DNA from: Pycnopodia helianthoides
Taxonomy: Eukaryota > Echinodermata > Asteroidea > Forcipulatida > Asteriidae
DNA length: 64,000 bases
Direction of reading: 5' to 3'
Assembly (NCBI GenBank): GCA_032158295.1
Contig: CM063246.1
Coordinates: 7,989,589 to 8,053,588, forward strand
Part shown: piece by piece, positions 10,704-21,342 of the stretch
Position numbering within the stretch: the stretch's first letter is position 1
How the letters are laid out: every line of letters begins with the position of its first letter
Notes under the pieces: generated by a model
The model's input: the letters and a program-made list of their open reading frames with translations, nothing else
Database searches by the model: none
Told to the model about the DNA's origin: nothing
Program-made: the position numbers and the translations under genes

Positions 10704-13337
10704 ATAGAGTTAGTTATGCACTAGGCAAACTCACAAACGCGTATGCGTCACGCCATCATCAGCCCAACGCAAAAATGTGCGATGCTCCCTCATTTACTTT
10801 TGCCAATCAGTGGTGTTAGTGCGCATGTGCTGAGTGCATTTTAAATATTTGATAGGAATGGTCTATTGTCTTGAGCAAAACCTGTAAATGACAATGCTCT
10901 CTGCCCCAAAGTTGCCGACCCACACAAAAAAGGAGAGTAATTTTTATAAGATTTATCTCTAAATTCCCCCATTTGAATTAAGAAAGAAAATATCATACAG
11001 ATTATTAATAATTAAAGAGCAAGAAATCTTTACTGCGTTTATTCTTTCATGTGCAACAAGCCCCGTTTAAAAAATATTTTTGAATAATTTTGAAGTAAAC
11101 CATTAAGCAAGTGAAACTAATAATATATTATTATTTCTTTTTACAATACGTTTTTTTAAGACACGGGTTAGTGTCATTTTGTTCAAAATGTGTGTATGCT
11201 TTTAGAACCTTGAATCTCTTTCCGCTCCAAGCTTCGTTGTCTTAATTTTGTAAACTTGTAAATTTCAAAGTAAGTCGATTAAACCTTCCAAGTATTTTCT
11301 CTTTAATTATCTTTGTTTATTATTGCTGAATGATTTTTGAAGTAAAAAGATGCAAAAAAACCTTTTTTGTGCAAAAGATGATGTTGAGTATTGTGTCTAA
11401 ACTTTCTTTTGAACGGAATAGGCTTCGCAAAGCTAACAAGAGAGAACAAAAACTGAATTAACACCTTGAATATTATGTTTACGAAGGCTGGCTGATAAAA
11501 ACAACTCCAAAAGCAATGGGGAAGCATCTAGATGAAAAAGGAAAAACTGTGAGGGTGGAGTTACAGAAGGCGGCGCTTTTGGGAACAGCGAGGATCCTGA
11601 GAAAGACCATTGAGATCTACTCGAGGAGTTTAATACCGGCACAAAGGAAAATGTGATCTTTCTTTTGCATGCTGTGATAAGACAAAAAGCACTGGAACAA
11701 ACAAATGTAAATAGGACTAAAAGCACAATCACTTAACAAGAAGAAACACTACGTCAACAAAATATTGAAATAAAGTTATAGATACAAAGCAAATATAGAA
11801 TATACGACAACGGCAAAACGTTTGTAAAAGGAATTAAGCCGCAGCTTAGGTCATTCAAACAATTATCAATTTTGTTTATACACGTGATAGCAAAAGCTCA
11901 ATTATGCGACATTAGTTAGAAACTTTTCTAAAAGGAACAAGCCAAAGCCCAAGCTAAACCAACAACGAACACGGATTAGAATATTAAACTAAAATCGTGA
12001 GTTTTTAAAGCCTTTTTAAACAACTGAGGGAAGACATGGCACGGATGTTATAAGGTATTATTGTTGTTCCAGACTCTGACTGAAAATGCAGCAAATGTTC
12101 AGTCCCCATAAAAAGTTGTTCTGCTTGCGAAAGTGTGGCTAAGAATAAGGCAATGTGAAGAGGAACGTAGTAGTAGACCAGCCAAACTTGAAAAAGTTCT
12201 CTAGAAAAAAATTCCCCGGCATATTTTGTTAATAGCTGGCATCCATGCTAGATCTATTGTTCATGGGATCAGGAAGACGACTAATGTGGATGCCACCCTC
12301 AATTTTGAATTTTAAGGTAATTTTGAGCTCAAAATAAGGTCAAAATGGGGATTTTTTTTATTTTGCACCAAATTTGACCCCGAGTGGTAGCTCTGTCCAT
12401 AATATGTATTTTTATCATCATATTGACATATTATCAAACCAGACTTTTTTTCGGATGACACCTAGCAAACGAACTGCTACATTTTACAAACTGTTTCGTC
12501 GTGTTGTGATGTGTTTTTAGTGAAGCTGCCATCTTTGTTAATACATGCACATTATTTGCATTTTTATCTTGATGTACAACATGAATTGCTGGCGAAAAAG
12601 AAGTATATAAAGGATCAAAACAAGGGTGCAGCCTCCAGAAGGGCGCCACCAACAACAAACAATAGTCTAAGATAGAGACTACCACGGAGTCGATGACTAC
12701 CCAACAATCCTGGTATGTTTGGGGAAACAGATTTCTGTGGGATTTCGTTTCAAAAATACCTCTGCCATTTGCCTGATTCTATTCACGTTGACATGAAAAC
12801 ATTGGTGTAGAAACAAACACTCTTGGGGGGGGGGGGGAGTGGGGTCGTGCCTTTCTATCGCTGCACCTTATACATGTGGAATCATCTTCCTGCGATCAGC
12901 ATACAATCTCCTTCAATGGTCATTTTTAACACTTTGCTTAAATCCCTTTCGAGAGCTTACTGTACTTTTGAATATAACGATAGATCGATTGATAGATCAG
13001 GGCTGACTCACTGCATGCATCGGCGAAAATATTCAATGACACTATAGTTAGTTAGTTAGATTAATATGAGTTAACAGTTTGATGCTAATGAATATTGAAA
13101 AGTTAATACTGGTTGGAAAGTGTTTGAGCCAGAATCTTCATAAATCATGCTTCGCCTAGTGGTTGCCTCAATGAATCAGATATAAACGGCATTAATTATG
13201 CCAGAACGAGAAACAATCTTGGGCTAATCTTGGGCTAAACGTAAACGTATTAATAACAGCATGCACACAAACTACCATTTAAAAAAAAAAAGGGGTGTTC
13301 AGCACTCAGCAGTCTGTGATCCGATCAGCACATCATT
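10704..13337. other. Intergenic part of U1; decayed open frame at 11330-11655
   Basis: In U2 the matching stretch (41127-41459, plus strand) is open for 110 codons and includes KRCQKTFFVQ, then PKAMGKHLDEKGTT, then VELQKAALSGTARILRK. In U1 the same frame has an in-frame stop (CTGAATTAA) and a small deletion, and in U3 it is further broken. It looks like a remnant of a mobile-element or multicopy gene; I cannot name it. The remainder of the interval shows no exon. Confidence 0.4.
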
Positions 13338-13825
13338 TAGTCATGGCCCGAGAGGTCAGTTATCGATAGTGGATTGTGTTTGGACGTTTATAGTAATTCG
13401 TGATAGCGCGCCCTCTTACGGCACGATTTAACCAACTTGACCAGCTCCCATTGCCATCATGGGAACCCTGCAGCTCTGAGTTAAGTTTTGTTTCGTTTTC
13501 TCCCCAGCCTTTCCTATGGAACCAATCAGCGCACGATCGTACTCAATTAATTTACATAAAACATTGTGTGGCACAGGGTCATTTTTGTTCATAATAATAG
13601 TTTATGAAAATTAATTTCTGCAATGGCGCAATAATTGGTTCCACAGGAGGAGAGGCTGGGGATTAAACAAAGGTTATCCAATGCCAATGCTGCAGGGCTC
13701 CCAAGACGTTACAGGCTCAAGTTGGTTAAATTGTGCCATAAGAGGGCGCGCTATTACGAACTATATATATTACGAGTGTACATGCACAACTCACTATCGA
13801 TAACTGACGCCTTGTGCCAAGACTA
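13338..13825. mobile_element. 488-bp MITE, TAGTC...GACTA ends
   Basis: The ends pair over about 125 bp: the left starts TAGTCATGGCCCGAGAGGTC and includes CAGTTATCGATAGTG; the right is its imperfect complement and ends GCCAAGACTA. The flanks CACATCATT and CACACCATT form a 9-bp target duplication with one mismatch. U3 (near 58612-58622) has CACATCATT once and no element. The element lies 54 bp beyond the stop codon of avidin 1 in the direction of its transcription. The 117-codon plus-strand open frame at 13635-13988 is an artefact of this element and the antisense of avidin exon 5. Confidence 0.85.
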
Positions 13826-13878
13826 CACACCATTCGACTCTCAGCTTAATGATCCCTATGTTCTTTGTTCTCTTCTTG

Positions 13879-16800
13879 CTAATTTTGACGACCGAAGTCT
13901 CTCGGGGTATGGGTGTCCTTTTGCCGGCGGGGACCGTCTCGTACAGGTACCATGTGAAAAGTGTCTTGCCCAATTCTGCAATTATTGAAAGGGATTAAAT
14001 GTACGTTTAGGTAACAAATTTGATTGTTTGCGGCTTTCTTTTAAATTCATGACCACTACGCATCATCACATCAAATGAGTATCTGCAACATGATTTGTAA
14101 AAACAAAATGAAAAAGTGTTTCCGGTAAAATGTACACTCCCAAACCTCTTCCAGACTGGTACTACACACAACGAGTTCATGTGTACACACACGGTATTAT
14201 GGCATGCAAGGTACATCTCTCAGGAACCAGCAGGTTCAAAAGCAGGTAGCACATTTATGTTCTGCAGCACACGCTGGCTACGGAGTCAACAGTTAAGGGA
14301 TAGGGAAAAACAGCCTATTATATCCCTTAACTGTTGACTCCATAGCCGACGTGTGCTACAGAAAAAAAAAAAAAAAAAAAAAAAAAAAATCGCAAGCAGG
14401 TATCTGGCGTTAGTGACGTCAGATATTCAGTGTACTTGTACCACGGCCAGATGTGAACATAATCCCTCAATAAAATTCACTTGGCGTGAACGATCTTTTC
14501 AAAGCCCCACCACCAGTTACCTGTATGACCCCCAGTTATCTTTAGGAGTGTCAACCTCGGACTTCAATATCCACGTGGTCAGGAGGGTCTTTTTGCCGTC
14601 ACAGTTATGACACTGTCCGGTCCAGCTGGTGACTGAGGTGCCATTCTTCCACATGACGGTCATGCCAAAAGTATCATGCTCACCTTTGATAGAAGTTTGC
14701 CCCACGAGCTTAGAGGCACATTTACCTTGGGGGGGGGGATAAAATATTGATAACTGAATTAAACGTCATCGCAGCCAGAGGACGAATAAAGACAGTTCTA
14801 CAGACAAAAGATGTTAAGAATTATACAAATCTAAATACAGACATAAACATACAATGGAGAGAAATGCAATAGAGAAATGAATTTAATTTCAAAAATAAAT
14901 ATGTTTGTAGACTGTGCTACAAATGCGACTTAGAGACAGTCAACTGCACTCGTGCAAGAATAATACGCCCATAGCGTTAGTTTAAAGGCACTGGACACCT
15001 TTGGTAATTGTCAAAAATCAGTATTCTCACTTGGTGTATCCCATCATTATGCATAAAATAACAAATCTGTGAACATTTTGACTCAATTGGTCTTCGCAGT
15101 TGCAAGAAAATAATGAAAGAAAAAACACCCTCGTTGCCCAAATTTGTGTGCTTTCAGGTGCATAATAAAAGGCTTCGCTGAAGTCTTTTATTATTTGAGT
15201 GAGAAATGACCTCTTTCTCAAAAACTACATTACTTCAGAGGGAGCCGTTTCTCACAATGTTTTATACTATCAACAGCTCTCCGTTGCTTGTTTCTAGGTA
15301 AGTTTTTATGCTAACAATTGTTTTGAATAATTACAAATAGTGTTCAGTGCCTTTAAAACACTTTCTTTAAACCGAAGTCAAGAATATAGAACTGTGATCG
15401 TTCTTCCTTCATCAAGATTGCCTGGAACTGCAGTTACCTATTAATTTGCTTCTCTCAACCTTTGTCACTATTGGTAAGATCGAAAAACACAAATGTTCAC
15501 AGATTCACACATAACTTACATGATTTAAAGTAATGGTAGAAAGGGTTCCTTAAAATCTTTCTGCCTAAAATGCTATCGTTTCTGAGAAATTAGTAAAACA
15601 ATAGTTTTTATCACACCTTAACACATAAGGTCTCTTTTCACTATTTTCTCGTGACCTCGATGACCAATTGAGCTCAAACTTTCGCAGGTTTAAATGTTCA
15701 TGCGTATGTTGAATCACACAAAATGTGGACACTAATTTTGAGCTGTTACCGGGTTAAAGCACATGTACAACATTGGTAATTTTCAAAGACTAGTATCCGC
15801 ACTTTATGTGACCCAACATATACATAAAATAAAAAGCCTGTGAAATTTTAAGCTCAATCAGTCTTCGGAGTCATGAGAAAACAGTGTTAAACCTCTATTA
15901 TATGTTTTCACTGTTTTCAAGCATCGGGTTTTGGACCCGCGAGATAAAAACTAATTGTTTTACTCGTTTCCTAAAAACTAAAGCATTTCAAGCAAAACTA
16001 AAGTGAAGTTTTCAACCATGATCATCTTTATACAAAGTTATGTGCAAATCTGTGAATATTTATATTTTCAATCTTACCAATGTTCTACACACCCTTTAAT
16101 CTTTACAGACAGCGCGTCACCGTATTAAGTAAACATAGGTCATCTTGCTTGTAACTTGAGGAGCTACAGAAGTTTAGAACCCATAGTCTGGAGATTGCAT
16201 ATTTTGTAGTGCCCTATGAGATACACGAGTTAAAAACCTCGGGGGGGGGGCATTTGATAAAGTGTTCCCCACGCATCAAAAAGTGGGATGGGGATGTATC
16301 CCTCTGTCCCCCCCAGGATTGACGCCCAATTTATTTCGTCTAAGTGAACTTATCGTTCAAGAGAAGGGGGTTTGGTTTAGTTGGTTAAAAGGTGCTATAT
16401 AGGTCTCACAACTCTCTCCAAGTGCTATATTATTAAAACTGCGTATCATTTCACTGGGATGATTGAAGTGATAGCCCGGAAATTTTGCATTAATTAAACA
16501 AACAAAAAAACATTTTTACAGTGGACTCCTGAGTTGTCGCATAAGAAACAATCTATTATTATTTTCTGCCTTTGGTGACGATTTAAACACTAAACCATCC
16601 ATTGATTGAATTGAATTGCAATCTTACCGGCAGCTCCCGGCTTAGTTTCGACAGCTGTCCGATATTCCCCAGTCAAAACCCCGTCATTACCAACGGGGTT
16701 GAAGATGACCTCAGATCCAAGCTGATTGTACCAGGTACCTTCAAGTGAGCAATCTAGAACAAGGAATTAAAATAAATACACAGACAATAGTAGATGTACT

Positions 16801-19800
16801 GCTTGGCACAAGCTTATCGAGGGATGTGCAGACATTCTGAGTGTCTTTTAAATTGAATTGAATTTTTATATACCCTTTTTGTGGCAACAAATAAATAAAT
16901 AAATAAAAAGGACATGCACACAATTTTGTGAAAACATAATGTCTTATGTCAACTTTTTTGATGGATGTTTTTCTGACAAAACTTGTCAGTAATACCATTT
17001 CATGACAAAAGTCATTGACAGAACTTTTTCTGACCAACCATGTGTCGACAAAAAGTTGTCTGACAAAACATGTTTACAAAAACTTTGGGACTTTCACATT
17101 TTGAATATGCAATTCTTACTCAAAGCGCAACACAAACAATTCATTTTTCAAATAAATCTGTTCAATTGCTCACTTTTTTTGGGCTTTATATTTTCCTCCA
17201 ATGCTTTTGCCGTCAACTGAAAAATAAACAATACATTCAAAAATATAACATTATTGTTGTTGAGTCTTTTCTTTTCTTCTGATCAATGTTGGTTAATATT
17301 CAAAATTTGAGTTACATTCAATGTAATTAAATCTCAAACGGAATTTACCAAATATAGGCAATAGCAAAATAATTAAGAAATCAAAAAAAATTTCTTTCTA
17401 AATAGAATTCGGGAACATTACAGAATAAACTAGTAATTAAACTTTTATTTGCTTGAATTTAACTGAACGAAAAACTTTCACTCCCAAAGTACTAGCTGAA
17501 CCCAAAACAAAAGAAATGCAGACAGAAATCATTACCCTATAGTCTTCAAAAACACACGCTAAAACCAATCTGTGAGAAGTCTACACAAAGTCGCTGGTCA
17601 ACGTTTCAGTAAAAAAACAAAAACACGAACGGCTTACGTATTGGCAGGGACTTGGTACAGGTCAGGCCCAGAAAAATATGCTTCAAAAACTACATTTCCA
17701 TTATTTCTATTGTGGCAATTAAAATATGTAATTGTGACTTGGGGGTCAATTTCAAACCCAATTTCTTTGACTCGGACAGGATTTCAGACGGACAGTTTTT
17801 CTCTTAACTTTGGCTTTTACCTTTTAATATCACAGTGCAGACATCTTAGTCAGAAACCCTGTATACACAATAGTCTTGGTTCCAAGACCTTCGTACCGAA
17901 ATGGATCATGGATCAATTCCAACAACAGAGGGCGTCACTGTCCCTGGTTCGATTTAGCTTCCACGAAGGTCTTGGGTATCTTGTAAAAGGGTGCTTAAGT
18001 GTTTCATTGTTTTTCCCCCGACTTTCCGGGGGAGCCAATCAACGATCGAGTTTGCAGCTTTTCGTGAATTATTTATGAATCGCCATGCGTTTATAACAGG
18101 GAACGTTGTTGTGACTGTGGCGAAAAGTACCTTCACGTCAGGAATTATGCCCAAGTGAATAAAATGCATTCTGAAAGAGCTTGACAATGAATGGGTTTAC
18201 CTTAAGTTTTGGACTGAACAATTCTATAGATTATTCTGGAATTGCTTATTTGTTCATAACAATATTTAACTTGTCCTTGTTTGTGAAGGTTTTACATGAA
18301 CAGTGCAGGAATTGTTTAATAACGAGGAAGTTTATTTGCTACAAATGTAGCTTTCTACAATAAAACTAACCTGTGAAAAATTCATTTCAAAAGGTGGTCG
18401 AGTTTTTTAGATATCGCCGAAAATCCGGAGCGAATGTCAAAACGCAAGAAGAATAATCTGTAATTGGAATACACAATCTGATCGTTTTTGCAGTAACTTT
18501 TCACAGCTTTAAATTTTGGGGGATAAAAACTAATATCTTTTTCGATAACCACATTATTTCGATGTGAAATGTTTCTCAAAATTCTTCATACTATCAATTA
18601 AAAGTTGCTGTACTTCTAACCAAGTAAGTCGATTGCCATTAATTATAATAGTGAGATAACGCATTGATTTCCACACTGTATGTACATTGTACAGTAGTAG
18701 GCTGGCTACAGTACTTGCGTAAAATGTATTAATACATTTATGTATGCACTTTGACCCTGCAATAGAGAAACTGCATGTATGCCATACACAGGGCGCGCGG
18801 TATTTGAAACGCTCATTTTATGCAGCAAAATACGTACTGTTGAAAGTAGCATGTTGGAGTGATGGCCATACCAACAGTACACGATCCAAACAGTCTTGAT
18901 CGAGTTCACCTCTCTTTGTGAACGCATATCAGTGAATTAGGCCTATAATGCAGTAAATTATCCCGCTTAGACAGAAAATTAATATTATTGCTACACAAAA
19001 ATCATAATTCGTGTAGGTGTAGTGCATGGTAGAATTCTTTAATTGCCAATAGTTTATTTTCAGGGCATGTCGGATGGTAGAATGCCATATTAATTCAGAT
19101 GCTTCAAATTACATGTTTGACATCGACAACAAGATTTAAACGTCCAATAACAATGACCAACCGATAAACCTAATTCCGACTACAACCGATGCATATCATT
19201 TAGCTTGAATAATTTCAGAATCACTTGCTAATATGCGTTGATAATGCGATAGAAGCCACATTATGGTGGTCAATCAAAACGAGAGTTCATGCGATGTAAC
19301 ACAGCTAGCATGCACATCACAACACACAATATGCACGTCTCGACGACCCCTTGACCTTTCACATCTTGCTTGTCTTGCAAGCTTGTCATTTAGTCAGTAA
19401 TATGAATAATACATGACTTGATGCTTCATAACCATAATTTGGCCACGCCCTCTAAAACAAGATATCCAAGACGTTACTACAGCCAGTCGTCAAACCGCGA
19501 CGAATTCAAGAAGAAAAGCGCGCCCTCTGTCGGGTTATCACGAGTATGAGATAGTGACGTCTTGGACCAAGACTATATACACAATGACACTGATGGTTTT
19601 TATTTTCAATTCATGGAAAGGAGTTCAGACTATTTACCATTCCAGCCTTATTAGTTTGAGTACATTGGTATGAATGAAAGAAAACACGATCCTGGCTGCA
19701 CCATGATAAGAGTCCATTGGTACAAACTTTATTGTCAGTGAGCTGTCAGATTGAAACTGTAGGGTTAAATGTTAATAGTTAATCACTGATGTGGCTTGAA

Positions 19801-20050
19801 ATATTATAGTCATTCCCTTTTTGGCACAAACACTAGTCTTTAGTCAAGGCGCATGCGGCAACCCTGGTGGTGTACATCACACACAGCGCCACCTCGGCGA
19901 ACATTAAAAAGGACCGTAATGCGAGCGCCTTGACAAAGGCTACGCCATTATTTAAAAACCTACCACGTTTTTCCGTTGAACAGCGCGTCTCGTGCCTTCC
20001 GCGGCTAGCACGCCGACTGCTAACCCAAGAGGGAGGACCATCGCTTTCAT
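13879..20050 (-). CDS. Avidin-family biotin-binding protein, copy 1 (5 coding exons)
   Basis: Coding exons in order on the minus strand: 20050-19964, 17216-17174, 16753-16628, 14725-14521 and 13975-13879 (phases 0,1,1,2), giving 185 residues. The first exon is a signal peptide (MKAMVLPLGLAVGVLA). The 43-nt second exon encodes a charged linker (ALEENIKPKKN). The avidin barrel runs from C45 to about F160. Compared with chicken avidin it keeps the disulfide pair C45/C124 and the biotin contacts N53, L55, S57, Y74, T76, V78, W111, S116, T118, W137, L139 and W150. W120 and D158 occupy the avidin F79 and N118 places, as in streptavidin. The product should be secreted and bind biotin. The ATG follows TTTACAGCC, an acceptor, so a 5' UTR exon probably lies above 20060. 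The stop comes earlier than in copies 2 and 3, leaving a basic tail of about 25 residues after the last strand. The gene converges with the CUB/LDLa gene. Confidence 0.9.
14247..14393 (+). mobile_element. Hairpin plus poly-A retroposed insert
   Basis: This insert in the last intron of avidin 1 is flanked by the 7-bp direct repeat AAGCAGG (14240-14246 and 14394-14400). It contains two 41-bp inverted arms (14262-14302 and 14321-14361, few mismatches, 18-bp loop), then 28 consecutive A and TCGC. A 3' A tail and short target duplication suggest LINE-type reverse transcription. U2 has it at 44056-44200; U3 lacks it. Confidence 0.75.
14982..15356. mobile_element. TTAAAGGCACTGGACAC inverted-repeat element
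   Basis: A 375-bp element whose left end TTAAAGGCACTGGACAC pairs with the right end GTGTTCAGTGCCTTTAA. Inside are CTGTGAACATTTTGACTCAATTGG-like and GGAGCCGTTTCTCACAATG blocks typical of the family. It lies in avidin 1 intron 4 (between coding exons 3 and 4). U2 copy: 44790-45161. Confidence 0.8.
15450..16110. repeat. Second, older member(s) of the same repeat family
   Basis: Blocks such as ACTATTTTCTCGTGACCTCG, GAGCTCAAACTTTCGCAGG and GAGATAAAAACTAATTGTTTTACTC recur here and in V1 (36722-37436). The stretch appears to be two nested or adjacent members without clear ends. Confidence 0.5.
17875..17978. repeat. Short inverted repeat around CCAAGACCTTCGT
   Basis: CCAAGACCTTCGT at about 17882-17894 pairs with ACGAAGGTCTTGG at about 17963-17975 in avidin intron 1. 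Its U2 counterpart is the same. Confidence 0.6.
18390..18630. repeat. Relic of the TTAAAGGCACTGG family in avidin intron 1
   Basis: The GTGAAATGTTTCTCAAAATTC, CATACTATCAA and ACCAAGTAAG order mirrors the right half of the family. No ends are left. The remaining intron 1 sequence (17217-19963) shows no exon; a 168-codon plus-strand open frame at 17572-18078 is treated as noise. Confidence 0.4.
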
Positions 20051-20115
20051 GGCTGTAAATAAGAAGTCATTTAACAAAATTGTTATCAAATCATGTGAAG
20101 TTTGCCTCCTGTTCC

Positions 20116-20232
20116 CCCCCCCCGGAAGCAGTAATTGGATGTTTCCTTCGAACATGAATGGTTACATGAAAAAACAAGCAAGGCTAATGTTGTGGGCGCA
20201 GGAAAGAGCATGACTCAGACGTCAAGCTCTCT

Positions 20233-20280
<48 letters not shown>

Positions 20281-20292
20281 GGGGGGGGGGTT
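20116..20292. repeat. C run and (GT)n-(G)n microsatellite
   Basis: A run of Cs at 20116-20124, then about 22 GT dimers at 20233-20277, followed by a G run to 20290. It lies in the presumed 5' UTR intron of avidin 1. The U2 counterpart is split by an insertion. Confidence 0.9.
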
Positions 20293-21342
20293 AAACCATC
20301 TTGTAACAGGAAAAGGTGGCCAAGACAGGAATCCAGCGTTTCAATGATTCCTTCTAGAAAGGGGTCTGAACTCATTTAGAAGTACTAAACTTGATCAGGG
20401 AAAGCGTAAGGATAACATTTGATTAATTATTAATTACGATGTCTATAACAGTGGATGTCATGTTTGTTGTACTGCTGGTACTGCTGGTGTACACAGATGG
20501 TGTGACTGACAGAGTTTTCTGTTTACTGAGGAGCGTTTCGTCAGAAATGCTTCTCAGAGAACGCTTGCTCTAAGATGAGTTGAAATGAAATGAATTGAAG
20601 GATCTCCATGCTCTCAAAAAATTGAACACCCCATAAACACCCAAACTGTTGGATTATTGTGGTATGTCTGATTTCGTGTGAAGTATACATGTAATCAGTT
20701 TACTAATACAGTCCTCAGTCCAACAGAATCAAACAAAACATGCAGCAGGATTTTGATGGGTTCGGGTGATTATTGGGCCCCTTGCCCTTTTAAACCTTTT
20801 TTGAATTAATACGTAATCCCCACCCCCAAAAAATAAATGATAGAAAAGAAGAAAAAAGAAGAAGAAGAAGAAAAAAAACCAAACAAACAAAACAAACTCC
20901 TTTGTGCACTAAAGCATAGGTTGATCGAAACTTGTTTACAACTTGTTTACAACAACTTGTTTGCAGCAACTTGTTTACAACATCTTGTTTACAAATTTTG
21001 ACTTGGCAAGGTTAGTCCATGATGAGAATGATAGTGCTTTCGCTAGCATGGATATGTGGAGTGCAATGACACTCAACTCCAACTCAATCTTTGTAATCCA
21101 CAAACAATTGCATAATTTATAAAGCAAAGATGATAAACAAACTATGTTGACAAATTTGATGGCACTGCCTAATTGCTGCAGTGATTGATCGTTAAATTAG
21201 TCACAAGACTTTAAGGTAAAACAAAGCCTGTAAACAGGTGTGTATTGACCCTGACTTATCGGGTATTTGGAAACAATGGAAATCAGTATCTTTTTGTGGC
21301 TTACCCTGGGTATAACAGAAATATTAATAAGTATAAATAAAA
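20293..21342. other. Right part of U1, no gene recognised
   Basis: Contains an A-rich GAAGAA tract at 20840-20890 and four ACTTGTTTACAACA-type words at 20928-20995. The upstream non-coding exon and promoter of avidin 1 may lie here, but I cannot place them. Confidence 0.4.

Larger units (their letters stand above)
10191..21342. repeat. Segmental duplication unit U1
   Basis: This 11-kb block matches 39822-51570 (U2) with an offset of 29.80 kb, in long runs without a difference. It begins inside the last exon of the CUB/LDLa gene (codon 291) and contains all of avidin 1. A shorter, clearly older match covers 56536-63350 (U3). Shared borders with the V blocks lie at TCAAGGCACC. Confidence 0.9.

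Noticed and set aside
13635..13988. 117-codon plus-strand open frame and its U2 partner (43443-43805)
   Set aside because: Covers a MITE arm and the antisense of avidin exon 5; the reading changes between copies by frameshift.
17631..17700. Alternative linker exon (43 nt before a GTAAGC donor) to bridge the avidin phase gap
   Set aside because: It works in copy 1 only; in copy 3 the same place gives the wrong phase or a stop, whereas 17174-17216 works in all three copies.
17572..18078. 168-codon plus-strand open frame, identical in U2
   Set aside because: Identity reflects the recent duplication; the U3 counterpart is broken, there is no domain, and it lies in an avidin intron.
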